From: Neopestalotiopsis rosae | Lineage: Eukaryota > Ascomycota > Sordariomycetes > Amphisphaeriales > Sporocadaceae | Assembly: GCA_023078685.1 (NCBI GenBank) | Contig: JALGAS010000003.1 | Location: 2,852,001-2,916,000, forward strand | Length of the DNA stretch: 64,000 nucleotides | Direction: 5' to 3' | In this document: positions 12,618-24,023 of the stretch, one piece after another | Layout: the number at the start of each line of letters is the position of its first letter | Numbering within the stretch: the stretch's first letter is position 1 | Made by a program: the position numbers and the translations under genes | The notes under the pieces: model-generated | Databases searched by the model: none | What the model saw: the letters and a program-made list of their open reading frames with translations, nothing else | What the model was told of the DNA's origin: nothing

Positions 12618-15353
12618 CATCTATCCCATGCCAAAGCCATCCCACATTCAGTGACACGGGTAGTGGCGTGCATACTAGGTACGGCAACCGCCGATGGGAT
12701 GGGGCTCCAGATTTCAAAGTTTTACTGCGGCAATGCACAGATTTATTTCGCTCAAGAAACTCATCCTGGCACTTCGCGCTTAATTTTTTTTTCCCTTTCT
12801 CTAATTGTATATATGGAGACTGTCAAGACTGAGGAGGGGTCAGCGCCCAGAATCCTATACTCGAGAAGGGAGATTCCCCGTACCCACTTGTCCGGCGTAT
12901 CAAAGTCCGGACCCTTACTACGTACATCGCCTACCGACTACCACTAGTTTGTTTGTTTACCCCCAATTTTTCTCTGCACGTTTAGTATAGTACTACTGTG
13001 TGGATGGGCAATAAGCTCCGCAAAATCCGAGATGGTATAGCGTCTGTCGGGCACCCTTTCGACCACAATCTCCGGTCTTTTCTTTTTTTCTGTTTTTCTT
13101 TTATTTTTCATTCCTACCTTTTCTCTTCTAAATCACAGATGACAAATGTGACCAATTTGATCTCGTACATCCATGGTAGTAATCGCATTTTCATTACCCA
13201 ACTTTTAGTAAACTTGGTACTGAACGAGTTGCGGTTTCGTTGGCTCCATTACTGAGAATAAATTGATTTGCCGCTGAGGGGGTTCCTTGCCGACAACGAT
13301 TTGACTGGGAGAGAACAGCTGCATGCCATGTATTCTCATATGTGACTTGAGAGTTGTGTCCCCGTCATGGATATCCTCTGACAGGATGGACATGCCTGTC
13401 CCTTTGCCGTGGTTCAATGCACGAACCACTGGATGACCATACCACAAGATGGGTGTCCTCAAGTGCATGGAAACGCAACAGAAATTGACCATTTGACGTT
13501 CAAATCCTGCTTTGATTTATACATGATTGTATCTGCACTCAGGAGGACTTGAATTGCTACCATTGAAAATAAAATCGAAGAGTGTTTGCACGCTGTGCTC
13601 AAACAGGAACCCTACTTGTTGCTGTCTCCACCAATTTGACGCATAATATCCAGGAACAAGAGGCGAGAACGCACCTATGAGAAATTTTCATTACCCTGTC
13701 CATGACAACCTCTGATGGTTGGCGCCGGCAAATTGTCGACATGGCATAGGGCTGCCTTACATCTAGGGGTCTGCATCGCCATGTACGTAGGGTATTAGAC
13801 TCGCCCATGGTGGTCTTGGCGAATGGAACCAAAAAGGCCAAAACATGTCCAAGGGGGGCGGTGCTCTCGTCTATGTACTTGGTACCCTCGAACAGAACTT
13901 GTAATGGAGATTGGCGAAGCGTTGAGGCGTGGTTCCTCGATCTGGATAATGCATCCTTAGCCGCGGCGGCGATCTCGTTGATTTGCATCGGCAGCCCGTG
14001 AGCCTTTGCCACCCCTTGCAGGAATCTAGGTACGTAGCCAATGACTGATAGCTCCCGGCCTTTATGCCCAATAAGGATAATTCCTCTTAAGAGGCGAGTA
14101 AGAAAATGAACTCGGGCGTATTCCGGATGAAATCTGCGCTAATTGGTCACTTCTTGTTCTGAGAAAATAAGTTTAGTAGCCCGGAAGCACAGCTTGATTT
14201 TAACGGGACCAATGGATGGGACCCTACCCAGCAAAATGATTACGTATATGATACTGAGTCCGTAAAGGTATCGAATGGCGATGCTTGATGCATAGCGAAT
14301 AGCTGCACTCTACCCTTCAGTTGAATATTGGGATCCGAACTCTAAAAGAGGATCGGGAAAACAGGTAAACCGATTGGACCAAAGTCAGAATATATGCATA
14401 TAAATATACTATAGGATCATTGTCATCGCGGAATTCTACATCGACGTGTATAGCCACCCATGACACCGCAATGTGCAACAATGGCTACTTGTCCAACCTC
14501 AAAATATTTCTGCCCTCGCCAGCTATAACGAGTGACAACTCTTTTCAAAGAGATTGCTTCCAATATGTCCACACCTCACAGTCTCGGTCAGGACACAATG
14601 TCAAGGAAACCACCTCCCAAGAAATCAGCATGAGAATACCCAGTTTGAACGAAAAACGAAATAGGGGCATGGCACGCAGCCAGGAGCAACCGTACCCGCA
14701 CAAATATGATTGCGCAGACCAGGTATTTGTCTTTCATCAGCAGCGAACGAAGCAGCCTCGCAAAGGTGAGTTGGAGCCCAACAGTTCCTCGTTGCTAGCT
14801 AACATATGCGAACTCGGGAGCATGACCCGGGCCATCAGTCAGACAAAAAGTATGTGCTGGGTGAGTGTGTCGTGCTTGTCAAAGCACCGAGGTAACTTTC
14901 GTCCCTTGTCCTCAGCGGATATGCGAAAATTTATTTAATTGGAGAGTCTAAAAGCCCGAAGTACGAGTATCTCGTCTTGGGCCCATCTAGTGGTGACGGT
15001 GTTCACAAGAGGAGAATAGTCAATAATAAAGGCTTTGAGGAACCCGTGTTTCCTCGCCTCGTAGCCCGTGAAAATACAGTAAGACTTCCAATATCACGCC
15101 TGTCGGTAACATCAAGTCCTGAGTTGGCATTCTTTGGCAGCCACAGATAACGCAGTCTGACCGGTGTTTCATCGGACCTATATCCCTTTCTGGACGAAGG
15201 ATCCGAGTATTGCTGACAGTCGCTGCCTGAATCCGTGCATTTTACAGGACGAGCCAGCCAATCATGGCTTATAGATTGCCATAAGGCTGTGCTCGATACC
15301 AGGAAGCTGTTGGATAACATGATGAGCTCGGATCTGATATGCCATGTTCCACA

Positions 15354-15407
15354 TCTTCTTTCTTCTTCTTGTTCTTTTCTTCTTTGTCTTTCTTTCCCTT
15401 CTCAGAA
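15354..15407 (+). promoter_or_regulatory. Pyrimidine-rich tract upstream of the HET gene
   Basis: A run dominated by C and T (cttctt/tctttc units) ends in cttctcag just 17 bases before the ATG at 15424. CT-rich tracts next to start sites are common in fungal promoters. The terminal CAG could equally be the acceptor of a 5' UTR intron. RNA evidence would be needed to choose. Confidence 0.4.
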
Positions 15408-15423
15408 TCGATTTCTGTTTGTA

Positions 15424-17869
15424 ATGAACCTCTTTAAGTCCCGCGAACTTCGGACCTGGGACGCTGAGCACGAAGCGCAAGGAGCGCTCTGCCAGCAGTG
15501 CCTGTCATTATTCTCCAGCATCGAGTCCCTCAGCGCCCTAGCCAGCGACGAGGGTCTTCCCATCTCTGTCAAGCACCTCTTTCGCGAAACGCTTCCTGCT
15601 TGCCCGCTATGTCTTAGGCTAGCAGAGGTTATCTGCGAGCGCCTCGGCTACAAACAGTTTCTAGTCAAGGCGCCATTTGATTTCGGCCGTCACAAGAGTC
15701 GCGACTTTCGGCTCGTTGCCGATTGCGGAGTTTACCCGCACAGAGATCGGTCCGGATACCCGCGCGATATGCTGTACGTGGAGTACTTATCAGTATTTCA
15801 TGCTTCCGGTGGACAGATGGTCAACGACCCGCATTTTTTGACCTTGTACAAGTCTCCAGGTATTTTATATCACGGGCGGCAGCTGATACGTTCTGTCCGC
15901 ATCAGGACGAATTGGATAATTGACACTCGTACTAGGCGTTCCACCTCGGAGGACTATCGCCACGTATCCTCAGGGGTTTGATATGACGTGCGATGAGTTC
16001 ATGGCCAAAGCCAAAAGTGTGCTCGGTGTCTGCATGAATAGACACACACTCTGTGAGGCTGGCCTTAGTCGTTCTGAGAGACCCTCCCTACCAACCCGCG
16101 TGATCGATGTCGGATTCGGAGACAAGTCTGAGCCCGTGAGACTACGTACAACGGACGGCGGTGAAGATGGCCATTACGTTGCCCTCAGCTACACTTGGGG
16201 TGAAGACCCTACTAACCCTCAACTAAAGACGACCAAGGATAATGTTGACAGCTTTGCCAAAGAGATACCCTTGCACGCCACGGCCAAGTCGATTCAAGAT
16301 GCAGTTCGAGTAACTCAAGGCTTGGGCATTCGATATCTTTGGATTGACGCGATTTGCATCATCCAAGATGACGCAGCCGATAAAGAGCACGAGCTTGGGA
16401 ATATGGGTGATATCTATCGCAAGGCAGTCGTCACGATACTTGCAACGACTTCTCACGGAGCTATGTCGGGGTTCGCCAAATGTGATCCCCCAACAGGCTG
16501 CCAATTGCCATTCCTTCTACCGGACAGAACATTGGGATCGATAACGGCTTTGCCCTCCAAAATAGAGCTACCACAGACTGTAAAGCCACCATTAGACAGA
16601 AGAGGTTGGACTTTCCAAGAACGGCTTCTTTCAAAACGACTGTTGATCTTCGATAATAGCGAACTGAAATGGCAATGCCAAATGTCGCTCGAAGGAGAAG
16701 ATCCGGAGGTCGAATACAGTACGGATGACGATGGATCGATATCCGCTGAAATATCGCAATCTGAAAGGTCGTTTAGTTTCGGTTTCAACGATGTTGTTCG
16801 TACCACTGGTCTGACGCCACTAGCCTTTAGGAATGAAGCCAATGATACTCCCAACCTCATCGAGTTTGTACAGCGAACAGGATACTCCACTCCTGCGACA
16901 GACACCGAGAGAGCTGACTTCTGGAAGGAAGTTGTTGACGAGTTCACCGGTCGCTTCTTCACAGACGTCAAGGATAGACTTCCTGCTATCGCGGGTATAA
17001 CTGATACACTCCAAGAGTCTTGGAAAGATGAATGCGTTGCGGGTATTTGGCGTTCCAGATATGTCCACGACCTCTTCTGGCGTCGAGCGACCGTCTATGA
17101 TATCGAAGGATATGATTTGCGGTGGGAACTCGAGCAAAGACTGATGGATTCAAAGTCAAGCAGAGCCAAATTGAAGCGGGCAGGTGCTTTGCTCCGTTGG
17201 GCACTCTCTAGCAACGGAGATCGAAGATGGAAATGGTGGGTGGAAGCAAACTTGGCCGCCGATGAAGTTCATGTTCAACAAAAGAAAGAGAATGCGAATA
17301 AAGACAAACCTTATGATAGGTATATAGCACCATCGTGGTCATGGTTATCATATTCGGGAAGGGTCAGTCTGGAACAGGATCTTATTCCCACAGCGTCGGT
17401 TGTGGATGTCTTCATTCAACCAGCCGTGCCAAATAAGCCACTCCTAGGCCTGGCAGAAGGATGTTATATCACTTTGCAAACACCGGTTGTGGACGCTCCA
17501 GCAGAGTCGATCGTCGTGGCTGAGCATTTTGATCTGCCTGACGACCAGCTTCCGCCTCGAAATCAGAGGATCTATGCACAACTCGGAGTTCAGGAATCAG
17601 CAAACCATTATTGGGATGGGCCAAAGACTGTTCCGGCCGGATTGATATTGGCTCCCAATGAAGCTGGTCATTGGAGGAGGATTGGAGTCTTCAGACCCGA
17701 CTCTACAAAGAGTCTGCCGCGGCCCGAGCATGACGGCGCGGCCATCATTGCAGGGTTGGCACCAAGAGTACAGCACATATCTTATGATCATAGACCGCTA
17801 ATCGAAGCAGAACAATTTAGGTATAGAGAGTGGGAGGGGGCCGAGAGCAAGACCATTCTGATTTACTAA
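15424..17869 (+). CDS. HET-domain (heterokaryon incompatibility) protein
   Basis: Two exons, 15424-15859 and 15936-17869, are joined across a 76-nt intron (donor GTATTT, acceptor CTAG; phase 1 on both sides), giving 789 residues. The HET domain starts near residue 226 with the classical Y-V-A-L-S-Y-T-W-G block, followed by I-R-Y-L-W-I-D-A-I-C-I-I-Q-D-D and Y-R-K-A, then R-G-W-T-F-Q-E-R-L-L-S near residue 390. The N-terminal 145 residues contain several Cys pairs (C-Q-Q-C, C-P-L-C) but no domain I can name. HET proteins mediate non-self recognition and cell death when alleles clash; many are orphans of unknown partner. The gene lies upstream of the hydrolase and peroxidase on the same strand, with no clear sign of belonging to the peptide cluster. 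Confidence 0.9.
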
Positions 17870-18737
17870 ATGAGGTTGATACGTGCTCGCTGGGAGGCGA
17901 TAAGTATCGGGCAGCTTGAAGTCAATTGAATGCGCGGCGACCAGTATCACCGGCCCATCTGTAAGCCGATTCCTCGTCAAATGGTTCCACGTAGGTAAAT
18001 CAATGAGATTCGCCAGAATAAAGCCAATTCTTGTAAAGCCAAGGATGGAAAACTCTTGATGGCTATCTTTTTTTCTTTTATTCTTTCGCAAATGTCTAAT
18101 ACCAATTCCCAAGCGACGTAATCAAGATGAATGCCGTGGGAGGTAATTTTGTTGGTCTTGCATTCCGAGTAATAAGTGCTGATACACTATTCATTCATGA
18201 GCGCGTAATCGCCAATTCACGAGCAGCCGAGATCAGAAACTTGAATATGCTCTCCGACGTTCACCAGAGCCTGGCTTATAACCAACATCTTTTATATATG
18301 ATTCTTCACTGTTCCCCACTGTTTGTCTCATGCACGGGTCAAGTTGCTCATAGGGTGGCACCTACTTACCATACTCAACCACAACCAACCATACTTTCTT
18401 CTGAACTCAGATAAGCATCTGAACTGCAGTCGGCCTTGTCGCCAGTGAAAATGAGCGAGAATTTGATTTTAAAAGGAAGCGAGAGACGGCGAGTCAAGTC
18501 ATGTATCCTTCTTGCATATCCACAGATAATTATGGGTCATATACGCGGCTTGCAACCAACTGCATATAACTGCGCCGCTTTCTCAATATTATATATATCA
18601 TCGGCCTGCGCTCTCAAGACACATGAAAAATTCCCCTCTCACGACCACCAGATGAACCCTCCTTGCGATTTGAGACATAGACAATTTGATCGCTCAAACG
18701 GAAGTATATTCGATCAGATTGAGAAACATCTTCCAGT
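17870..18737. other. Intergenic stretch between HET and hydrolase genes
   Basis: About 870 bp with the 3' end of the HET gene and the promoter of the hydrolase. The tatatat run near 18590 lies about 145 bp upstream of the hydrolase ATG and could be its TATA element. No supported gene is seen. Confidence 0.45.
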
Positions 18738-19511
18738 ATGGCCACCAAGAAATCCACGATTCTCCTCATAGGCGGTGCCTTTCATACCCCGGAGAGCTAC
18801 AAAAAGCTCGTGACCACTCTCGAGCATGATGGATACGAGGTTCACGTCCCAAGACTGACGACCGGCAATGGTTGCAGACCGCCCACAGCCGACCTGGAGA
18901 CCGACACCATCCTGATCCGCGGCGTTGCCGAGGACCTGATCCAAGCCGGGCGCAGCGTGGCCGTCATTGCGCACTCGTACGGAGGCCAGGTATGCTCCAA
19001 CGCCTTGCACGGGCTGGGCACCAAGACGCGCGCGGCCGCGGGCCGCGGGGGCGGCATCTCGGCGCTGATCTACATGTCGAGCTTCGCCCTGCCCGAGGGC
19101 GGCGCAGCCTTTGACAAGACCCGCGAGTTTGGCAACATGGACCTCCTGCCGCTGGCCTTTGACGTGGCCGAGGACGAGACGGCCGTCCTGCGCGACCCCG
19201 GGGCGGCGTTTGTGGACCCCGGCGTCGACACGGCCGAGGCCGAGGCCTACCTGGCGACCTTGGTCCGCTGGAACTTGCACGCCTTATTCCAGCCGATTCG
19301 GCATGCGGCCTGGCGCGATATCTCACCCGTCGCGTACATTTACACGACGGCGGATTTGTTGGTCCCGCTCCATTACCAGCAGAGTATTGTCGAGGATGTC
19401 GCCAAGGAAGGCGTCAAGATGCAAACGTTTGAACTGAATACGGGACATTGCCCGCACTTGAGTGATCCGCAAGGTGTGGTGGACATATTAAAGAAGGTTT
19501 TGGCAGAGTAG
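18738..19511 (+). CDS. Alpha/beta hydrolase (small AB_hydrolase family, esterase/salicylate-esterase-like)
   Basis: Intronless, 257 residues, good ATG context (CAGTATGG). The fold is recognisable by an early oxyanion-type I-G-G-A-F-H segment near residue 11, a nucleophile elbow A-H-S-Y-G-G with Ser80, an acid candidate Asp206 in T-T-A-D, and the catalytic His candidate His237 in T-G-H-C-P-H. There is no signal peptide or membrane segment, so the enzyme is likely cytosolic. The substrate cannot be predicted; relatives include fungal esterases and pathway hydrolases. GC content is clearly higher in the middle (about 18,880-19,260) than in flanking DNA. It sits 0.6 kb upstream of the peroxidase on the same strand, near the aminotransferase and NRPS, so it is a possible cluster member (inference). 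Confidence 0.85.
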   Translation: MATKKSTILLIGGAFHTPESYKKLVTTLEHDGYEVHVPRLTTGNGCRPPTADLETDTILIRGVAEDLIQAGRSVAVIAHSYGGQVCSNALHGLGTKTRAAAGRGGGISALIYMSSFALPEGGAAFDKTREFGNMDLLPLAFDVAEDETAVLRDPGAAFVDPGVDTAEAEAYLATLVRWNLHALFQPIRHAAWRDISPVAYIYTTADLLVPLHYQQSIVEDVAKEGVKMQTFELNTGHCPHLSDPQGVVDILKKVLAE

Positions 19512-20150
19512 ATGGCATATACAAAATTCTATAGTTTCACTGCAATATTTCAAGAACTCGAAGTAACATCCTTGATATACCAAAGCCACCGGGCATACAC
19601 CTGAGGTCAGCAGATTGGCGGCATCGAACTGGAGATTGTATGACAAATCCATGCTTTGTCAAAATTGACCCTTTCAATACAGAATTTGTCGCCTGCCGGC
19701 TGTTCGAGTTGGGTGGTGATACAAACATCACTTGCATACCTCCAAAGACCCTGCAGTTGGCAATTAAATGCACATGCGCGGCGCAGTTCAACAAATCCGG
19801 TCGCAACAGCCGCACTGCATATACAACCCCTGTCATCGAGTGTCCTTCTGCACGCTCAGGCAAGATGTAATATTCAAAGTGCATCATGATCTTCAGAGAT
19901 CTCTCCCTTTTCGTTCACCCATCATAATGTTATTGTATGTAGAGTCCCGGATGCCAGGGCGAGCCGTTTCCCGAGCTGTCAAGGGAGCATAGAGACCGGT
20001 CCAGTCATATATCCAGCATTACTGATGGCAGCCAACTCGGTGGTATTCTTCGTCAAAATGTTTGTCTGAGAATACACAAGAATGTCTGAAGTATTCTCAA
20101 CTCATCGCTGAGCTTCTCGTTGAAGAATTCGCAGAAGAAACACTGGCAGC
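19512..20150. other. Intergenic stretch between hydrolase and peroxidase genes
   Basis: Holds the hydrolase 3' region and the peroxidase promoter. Short overlapping frames at 19537-19992 on both strands have no domain or splice support. Nothing else is recognisable. Confidence 0.45.
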
Positions 20151-21644
20151 ATGCGGATACTCAGGTATTGGTCACTTCTAGTGGCAGTATCAATTCCGCC
20201 GACGTTCTGCTTTCCGTCACTGCACGGCATTCCACGGCGCACACCCGGCAAAGATGACGAATCCCTTCTCGGTCTGCGCGAGAGCATCGCGCACATCCAA
20301 GAGCAAGCCAGCAACGGCACCCTCTTCGTCCAGCAGCGCGACGTGACCGAGCCCGTCGACGTATCCGGCGCCCACGCCTTTGCCGCGCCCGACTTTGACG
20401 CCGGCGACCAGCGCGGGCCGTGTCCGGGCCTCAATGCGCTGGCCAACCACGGCTACATTGCGCACACGGGCATCACGACGTTTACGGAGCTGCTGACCGC
20501 GGTACACGAGGGTGAGTTCGGAAAAGCAATACATTCACACTCATTCGCTTCCCCTTGCTTGGTAAACTGATCACCTCCCGAAATTTAGTCTACAACATGG
20601 ACATTGACCTAGCCGTCGTCCTAATCACCCTCGCTCTAGTCTTTACAGGCGATCCGGTATCACTAGATCCAAAATTCTCCATTGGCGGCGTCGACGCCAG
20701 AGTATCCGACCTGCTGCTCCTCGATGGCATACTTTTCGGCGAGCCCCGCGGCCTCGACGGCAGCCACAACTTTATCGAGACCGACGGGTCCCTCACGCGC
20801 GACGACCTGTACGTGACGGGCAACGCGTGGGACATGAACATGACAAAGTTCCTAGAAGTGTACGCCTGGGGTGGTGTTGGCGCGCCCCTCACGTTTGACG
20901 ACGTGGGCGATATCGCGGCTGCCCGGTGGCAAGAGGCCGTGGCTACCAATCCGTACTTTTGGTACGGCCCTCTGACTGGTTATCTGCCCCGGACGGGCGG
21001 GTTTGCGCTTACGGCGCGGACGATGAGTAATTATTCCGAGGGCAGTCTCGATGGGATCATTAGTAAGTTCACGAGCTCTCTGCTGACATGTCAGTATCTC
21101 CAAGTTGCAGTCACTAATCACGTAAACAGCCAAAGACATGTTCAAGTCCTTCTTTGCCGTAGTTGACGATGAGACCGCCGAGTCTGGAATGGTATACCAG
21201 AGAGGCCACGAGAGGATGCCGAATAATTGGTATCGACGCCCTATACCTTGGGGCTTGGTGGACCTCAACCTGGATGTGCTGAGATGGTCCGAGAAACATC
21301 CCTTTTTATTGGACATTGGCGGGAATACCGGCCAAGTCAACACCTTTACCGGGCTTGACCTCTCCAATATTACCGGCGGCTTGCTGAATTCCGCAACGCT
21401 GCTCGAGGGCAATAACCTGATTTGCTTTTCTCTCGAGATTGCAAAGACCTTTGGGCCAAATAGTCTCAGCACGTTATACAAGGCTCTGTCAGTGCCAGCT
21501 GGTATTTTGACCGATGCGCTGGCTACACCACTGCTCGACTTGTCCTGTCCCGTCTATGCAGACTTGTCAAATAACGGACAAGATATCGTAGCATCGATAC
21601 TGGCTACTTATCCGGGTGCCAAAAAAGCTGGCAGCGCACTGTGA
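20151..21644 (+). CDS. Secreted chloroperoxidase-type heme-thiolate peroxidase (Peroxidase_2 family)
   Basis: Heme-thiolate haloperoxidase or peroxygenase relative acting outside the cell or in the secretory path. Exons 20151-20511, 20589-21062 and 21130-21644 give 449 residues. A signal peptide covers about residues 1-20. The proximal heme ligand is Cys91 in P-C-P-G-L-N-A-L-A-N-H-G-Y, the hallmark of the family. The distal acid-base Glu184 is in N-F-I-E-T-D-G-S-L-T-R-D. Several N-glycosylation sequons occur (N-M-T, N-Y-S, N-I-T). Length fits the longer members of the family; classical chloroperoxidase is shorter. The family can halogenate, hydroxylate or oxidise organic substrates. The gene converges with the aminotransferase gene, with about 200 bp between stop codons. 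It may modify the peptide or be unrelated secretome; the sequence does not decide. Confidence 0.9.
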
Positions 21645-21841
21645 TGGGAGATACGTTCCAATGACCATGAGCCATAGGATTGGTCTAAAATTCTTTGATA
21701 TTGTAATTCTAATGACTGGACCGTTTAGGTCGTCTCTCGTGTCCAAAATGCTTTTTTTATTCTTTATACATATATTCAGCCATGGGAACTGAGCAAACCA
21801 GGACTCACACAAACACAGGGCTGGGCAGAAGAGCCTCTACC

Positions 21842-23221
21842 CTAATCCATCTGATCAATGGTCTGGCCGTTGCCATTTGTCGTCTTGGGGACGCCGCTGG
21901 CCTTTTGCGTGTCGGCCTCGGTCACGGGTGCGCACCAGCTGAACTCGTCCTTGACCTTTCCGAGCTGGATGCCCTTGAGCTGAGTGAGCAGCTTGACGCA
22001 AATGGGGCCGGCGTCCTCCTGGCTGGCGGGGATGTAGGCGACCTTTTCCAGCTTGCCCTCGGTCGACAGGCGAGGGTGCTGCTTGACGGCCGAGCTGATG
22101 GATACCGGGTCGGCGGGGTCAAAGCGCCTCGAGATGGAGCGAATGGGGACCAATGCCGCGGCGGTTCCTGCTGCCATGACTTCGGAGAACTGAGGGAGCT
22201 CCGTGTATTTGATCTGCGTCTTTTGGTCAATCCTGACATGTTTCCACTCTGACTCCATGTAATTATTGCACATGGACAGCATTTCATTTCAGTCAACTTA
22301 CGGGTCTGCGCTCAACCTTCCAGCCAAAGCTCTCGCCAATGGAAGTGATACTCTCCGACGTCACACTCTGAATGGCGTTCTTGGTATCGGGGACAACAAG
22401 GGTCACGTTCTCGCCGTCGGTCAGGGCGCCAATGAAACCGCTGGTGCTGAACTCGTCCACCTCGGAGTGGGTGGCGCTGTCGAGGTGGAGGGTGATGCCG
22501 TAGCCCTCGGTTCTGGCGCGGTCGCTCCAACGCAGTACGGGGGCGTAGTTGCCTCCGACCTTGGCGCTGCCGGTGCCGTTGGGGGCGGCGCGGTCAAACT
22601 CGTCGAGGATCAGGCCGTCGACGGGGTGGGTGCCGTGGTAGACGCCGGTGGGCAGGACGTAGACGCAGAACATGTACTCCTCGGGCGGGCTCAGGCCGAG
22701 CTGGGCGCTGGAGCCGTAGATCTGGGGGCGGATATACATGGCGGCGCCCGTCTCGTGGGGCGGGACGTACTCGGCATTGAGGGCGACGGCGGCCTTTACG
22801 GCGTCGAGGAACAGGTCAGTCGGGACGGGCGGGCAGCTGATGAAGGAGGCCGAGTGCTGCATGCGGACGGCGTTGCGGTCGGGGCGGAAGATCTGAATGT
22901 CGCCGGCGGGGGTGCGGAAGGCCTTGAGACCCTCGTAGGCCTGCTGGCCGTAGTTCAGGGCCGGGGCCATGCCGTGGATGCGGATGAAGGGGTCCGTGAC
23001 GAACTGGGGAGCAGTCCATTTGCCCGTCTTGACCGAGTAGTGGCACTCGACGTGGCCGTTGACTGGAGCGCGCAGACAGGGAGTCAGTAGGATTGTCAAG
23101 AGGACAAGCGGAGGATACAGTCCAGGCATCAAGGCATCAATTGCTTACCCTCGCGAACACGGAAGCCGACATTGGACCAGTCAATGGTGTTGACCGGCGG
23201 GGGAGGGAAAGAAGGCGCCAT
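21842..23221 (-). CDS. Branched-chain amino acid aminotransferase (class IV PLP enzyme)
   Basis: Transfers amino groups between branched-chain 2-oxo acids and glutamate. Exons 23221-23149, 23062-22302 and 22213-21842 give 401 residues, the usual size. The last junction was set by restoring continuity into I-K-Y-T-E-L. The Schiff-base Lys is about residue 192 in G-S-A-K-V-G-G-N-Y-A. Other family marks are N-Y-G-Q-Q-A-Y-E-G-L-K, F-R-P-D-R-N and the phosphate-loop region M-A-A-G-T-A-A-A-L-V-P-I. The N-terminus (MAPSFPPPPVNTIDW) is not a mitochondrial presequence, so a cytosolic enzyme is likely. It lies just beyond the 3' end of the NRPS on the same strand. TOXF of the HC-toxin cluster is a precedent for a cluster-specific BCAT-like enzyme, so precursor supply for the peptide is a reasonable inference. 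A housekeeping role is the alternative. Confidence 0.92.
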
Positions 23222-24023
23222 GGTAGTAATTAGTCGGTGATGAAAATGCCGTCTAGTCGGTAGCTTCTGATGTAAGAACTGTAATAGTAGTAAAGGTTCG
23301 AGGGGCTGATCAAGACTTCAAACCAGAGCAACCAGAAATAAAGATGATGACCAGAATAGCTCGCAATTGACTTTATCCAAACCAAAAAGAAGGGTCGGTC
23401 ACCCACAACAAACTACTACCATTAGTCAGTGGGAATCGTCAAGGGTCCCATTCGTTCACAACCATCCCGACAAGCACAAAAGGGCGCGCCGCGGAATGTG
23501 TCTGGCGCCAGTCATCAGTCCACCCCTCCGATGTCCACATGAAATTTTGGGTCTCGACCGCCCAAACCGCCGATTTGCGGAGTAGCGGGGTAGCTTTTTG
23601 GAGAGCGGAAGCCCACAGCGGCATCGAGCCACTGTAAAAATCCATATGATGTCAGCGGAATTCGCCGGACTCGCTGGATGTGCATGAAGTAAACGGCCGC
23701 TACAGACGACGAATAGCGACTCAATAGGCATATCGTGCAAGCTCGATTGAACTCAATTTATCACTGAAGCCATTCAACAACAATTGTTCGTAGCACTTTT
23801 GATTTTATTGTGCCTATTTCAATTTCCATTGATTTGAAGGAAAACGAGAAAAGGAGAACACGTCCACAGATGAAAAAACCTAAGAAGTTGAACCTCAAAA
23901 CTCCCCTTAATCCTTACAACCCGAAAGCAAGGCGCCTAAACACCAAAGCAAGATTGAACCCTAAACCTCAAATGTCCCGCCAATACAAAAGAAACTCAAG
24001 GAGAGAAATGAAAAACCATCCTT
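23222..24023. other. Intergenic stretch between aminotransferase and NRPS
   Basis: About 800 bp holding the aminotransferase promoter and the NRPS 3' flank, both genes being on the minus strand. An A-rich, low-complexity part at about 23830-24020 on the plus strand (T-rich on the coding strand) probably forms the NRPS 3' UTR and terminator. The short Lys/Arg/Pro/Asn-rich plus-strand frame there is a composition artefact. Confidence 0.45.

Larger units (their letters stand above)
10939..15423. other. 4.5 kb gene-poor region
   Basis: This region holds the 5' flank of the potassium transporter and the promoter side of the HET gene. Three frames were weighed and not called. They are 12513-12947 plus (runs through a CAG microsatellite), 13988-13599 minus (about 130 codons, protein-like composition but no domain) and 14420-14938 plus (172 codons, no domain, no splice support). 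The last two could be exons of a decayed or unrecognised gene. A pyrimidine-rich tract precedes the HET start. Confidence 0.4.

Noticed and set aside
12513..12947. Small plus-strand gene with a poly-Gln run
   Set aside because: The Gln run is a CAG microsatellite; the rest has no domain, codon bias or splice evidence.
22266..23090. 274-codon plus-strand frame
   Set aside because: It is the shadow of the GC-rich second exon of the aminotransferase; it has Gly/Ala/Val repeats but no domain.
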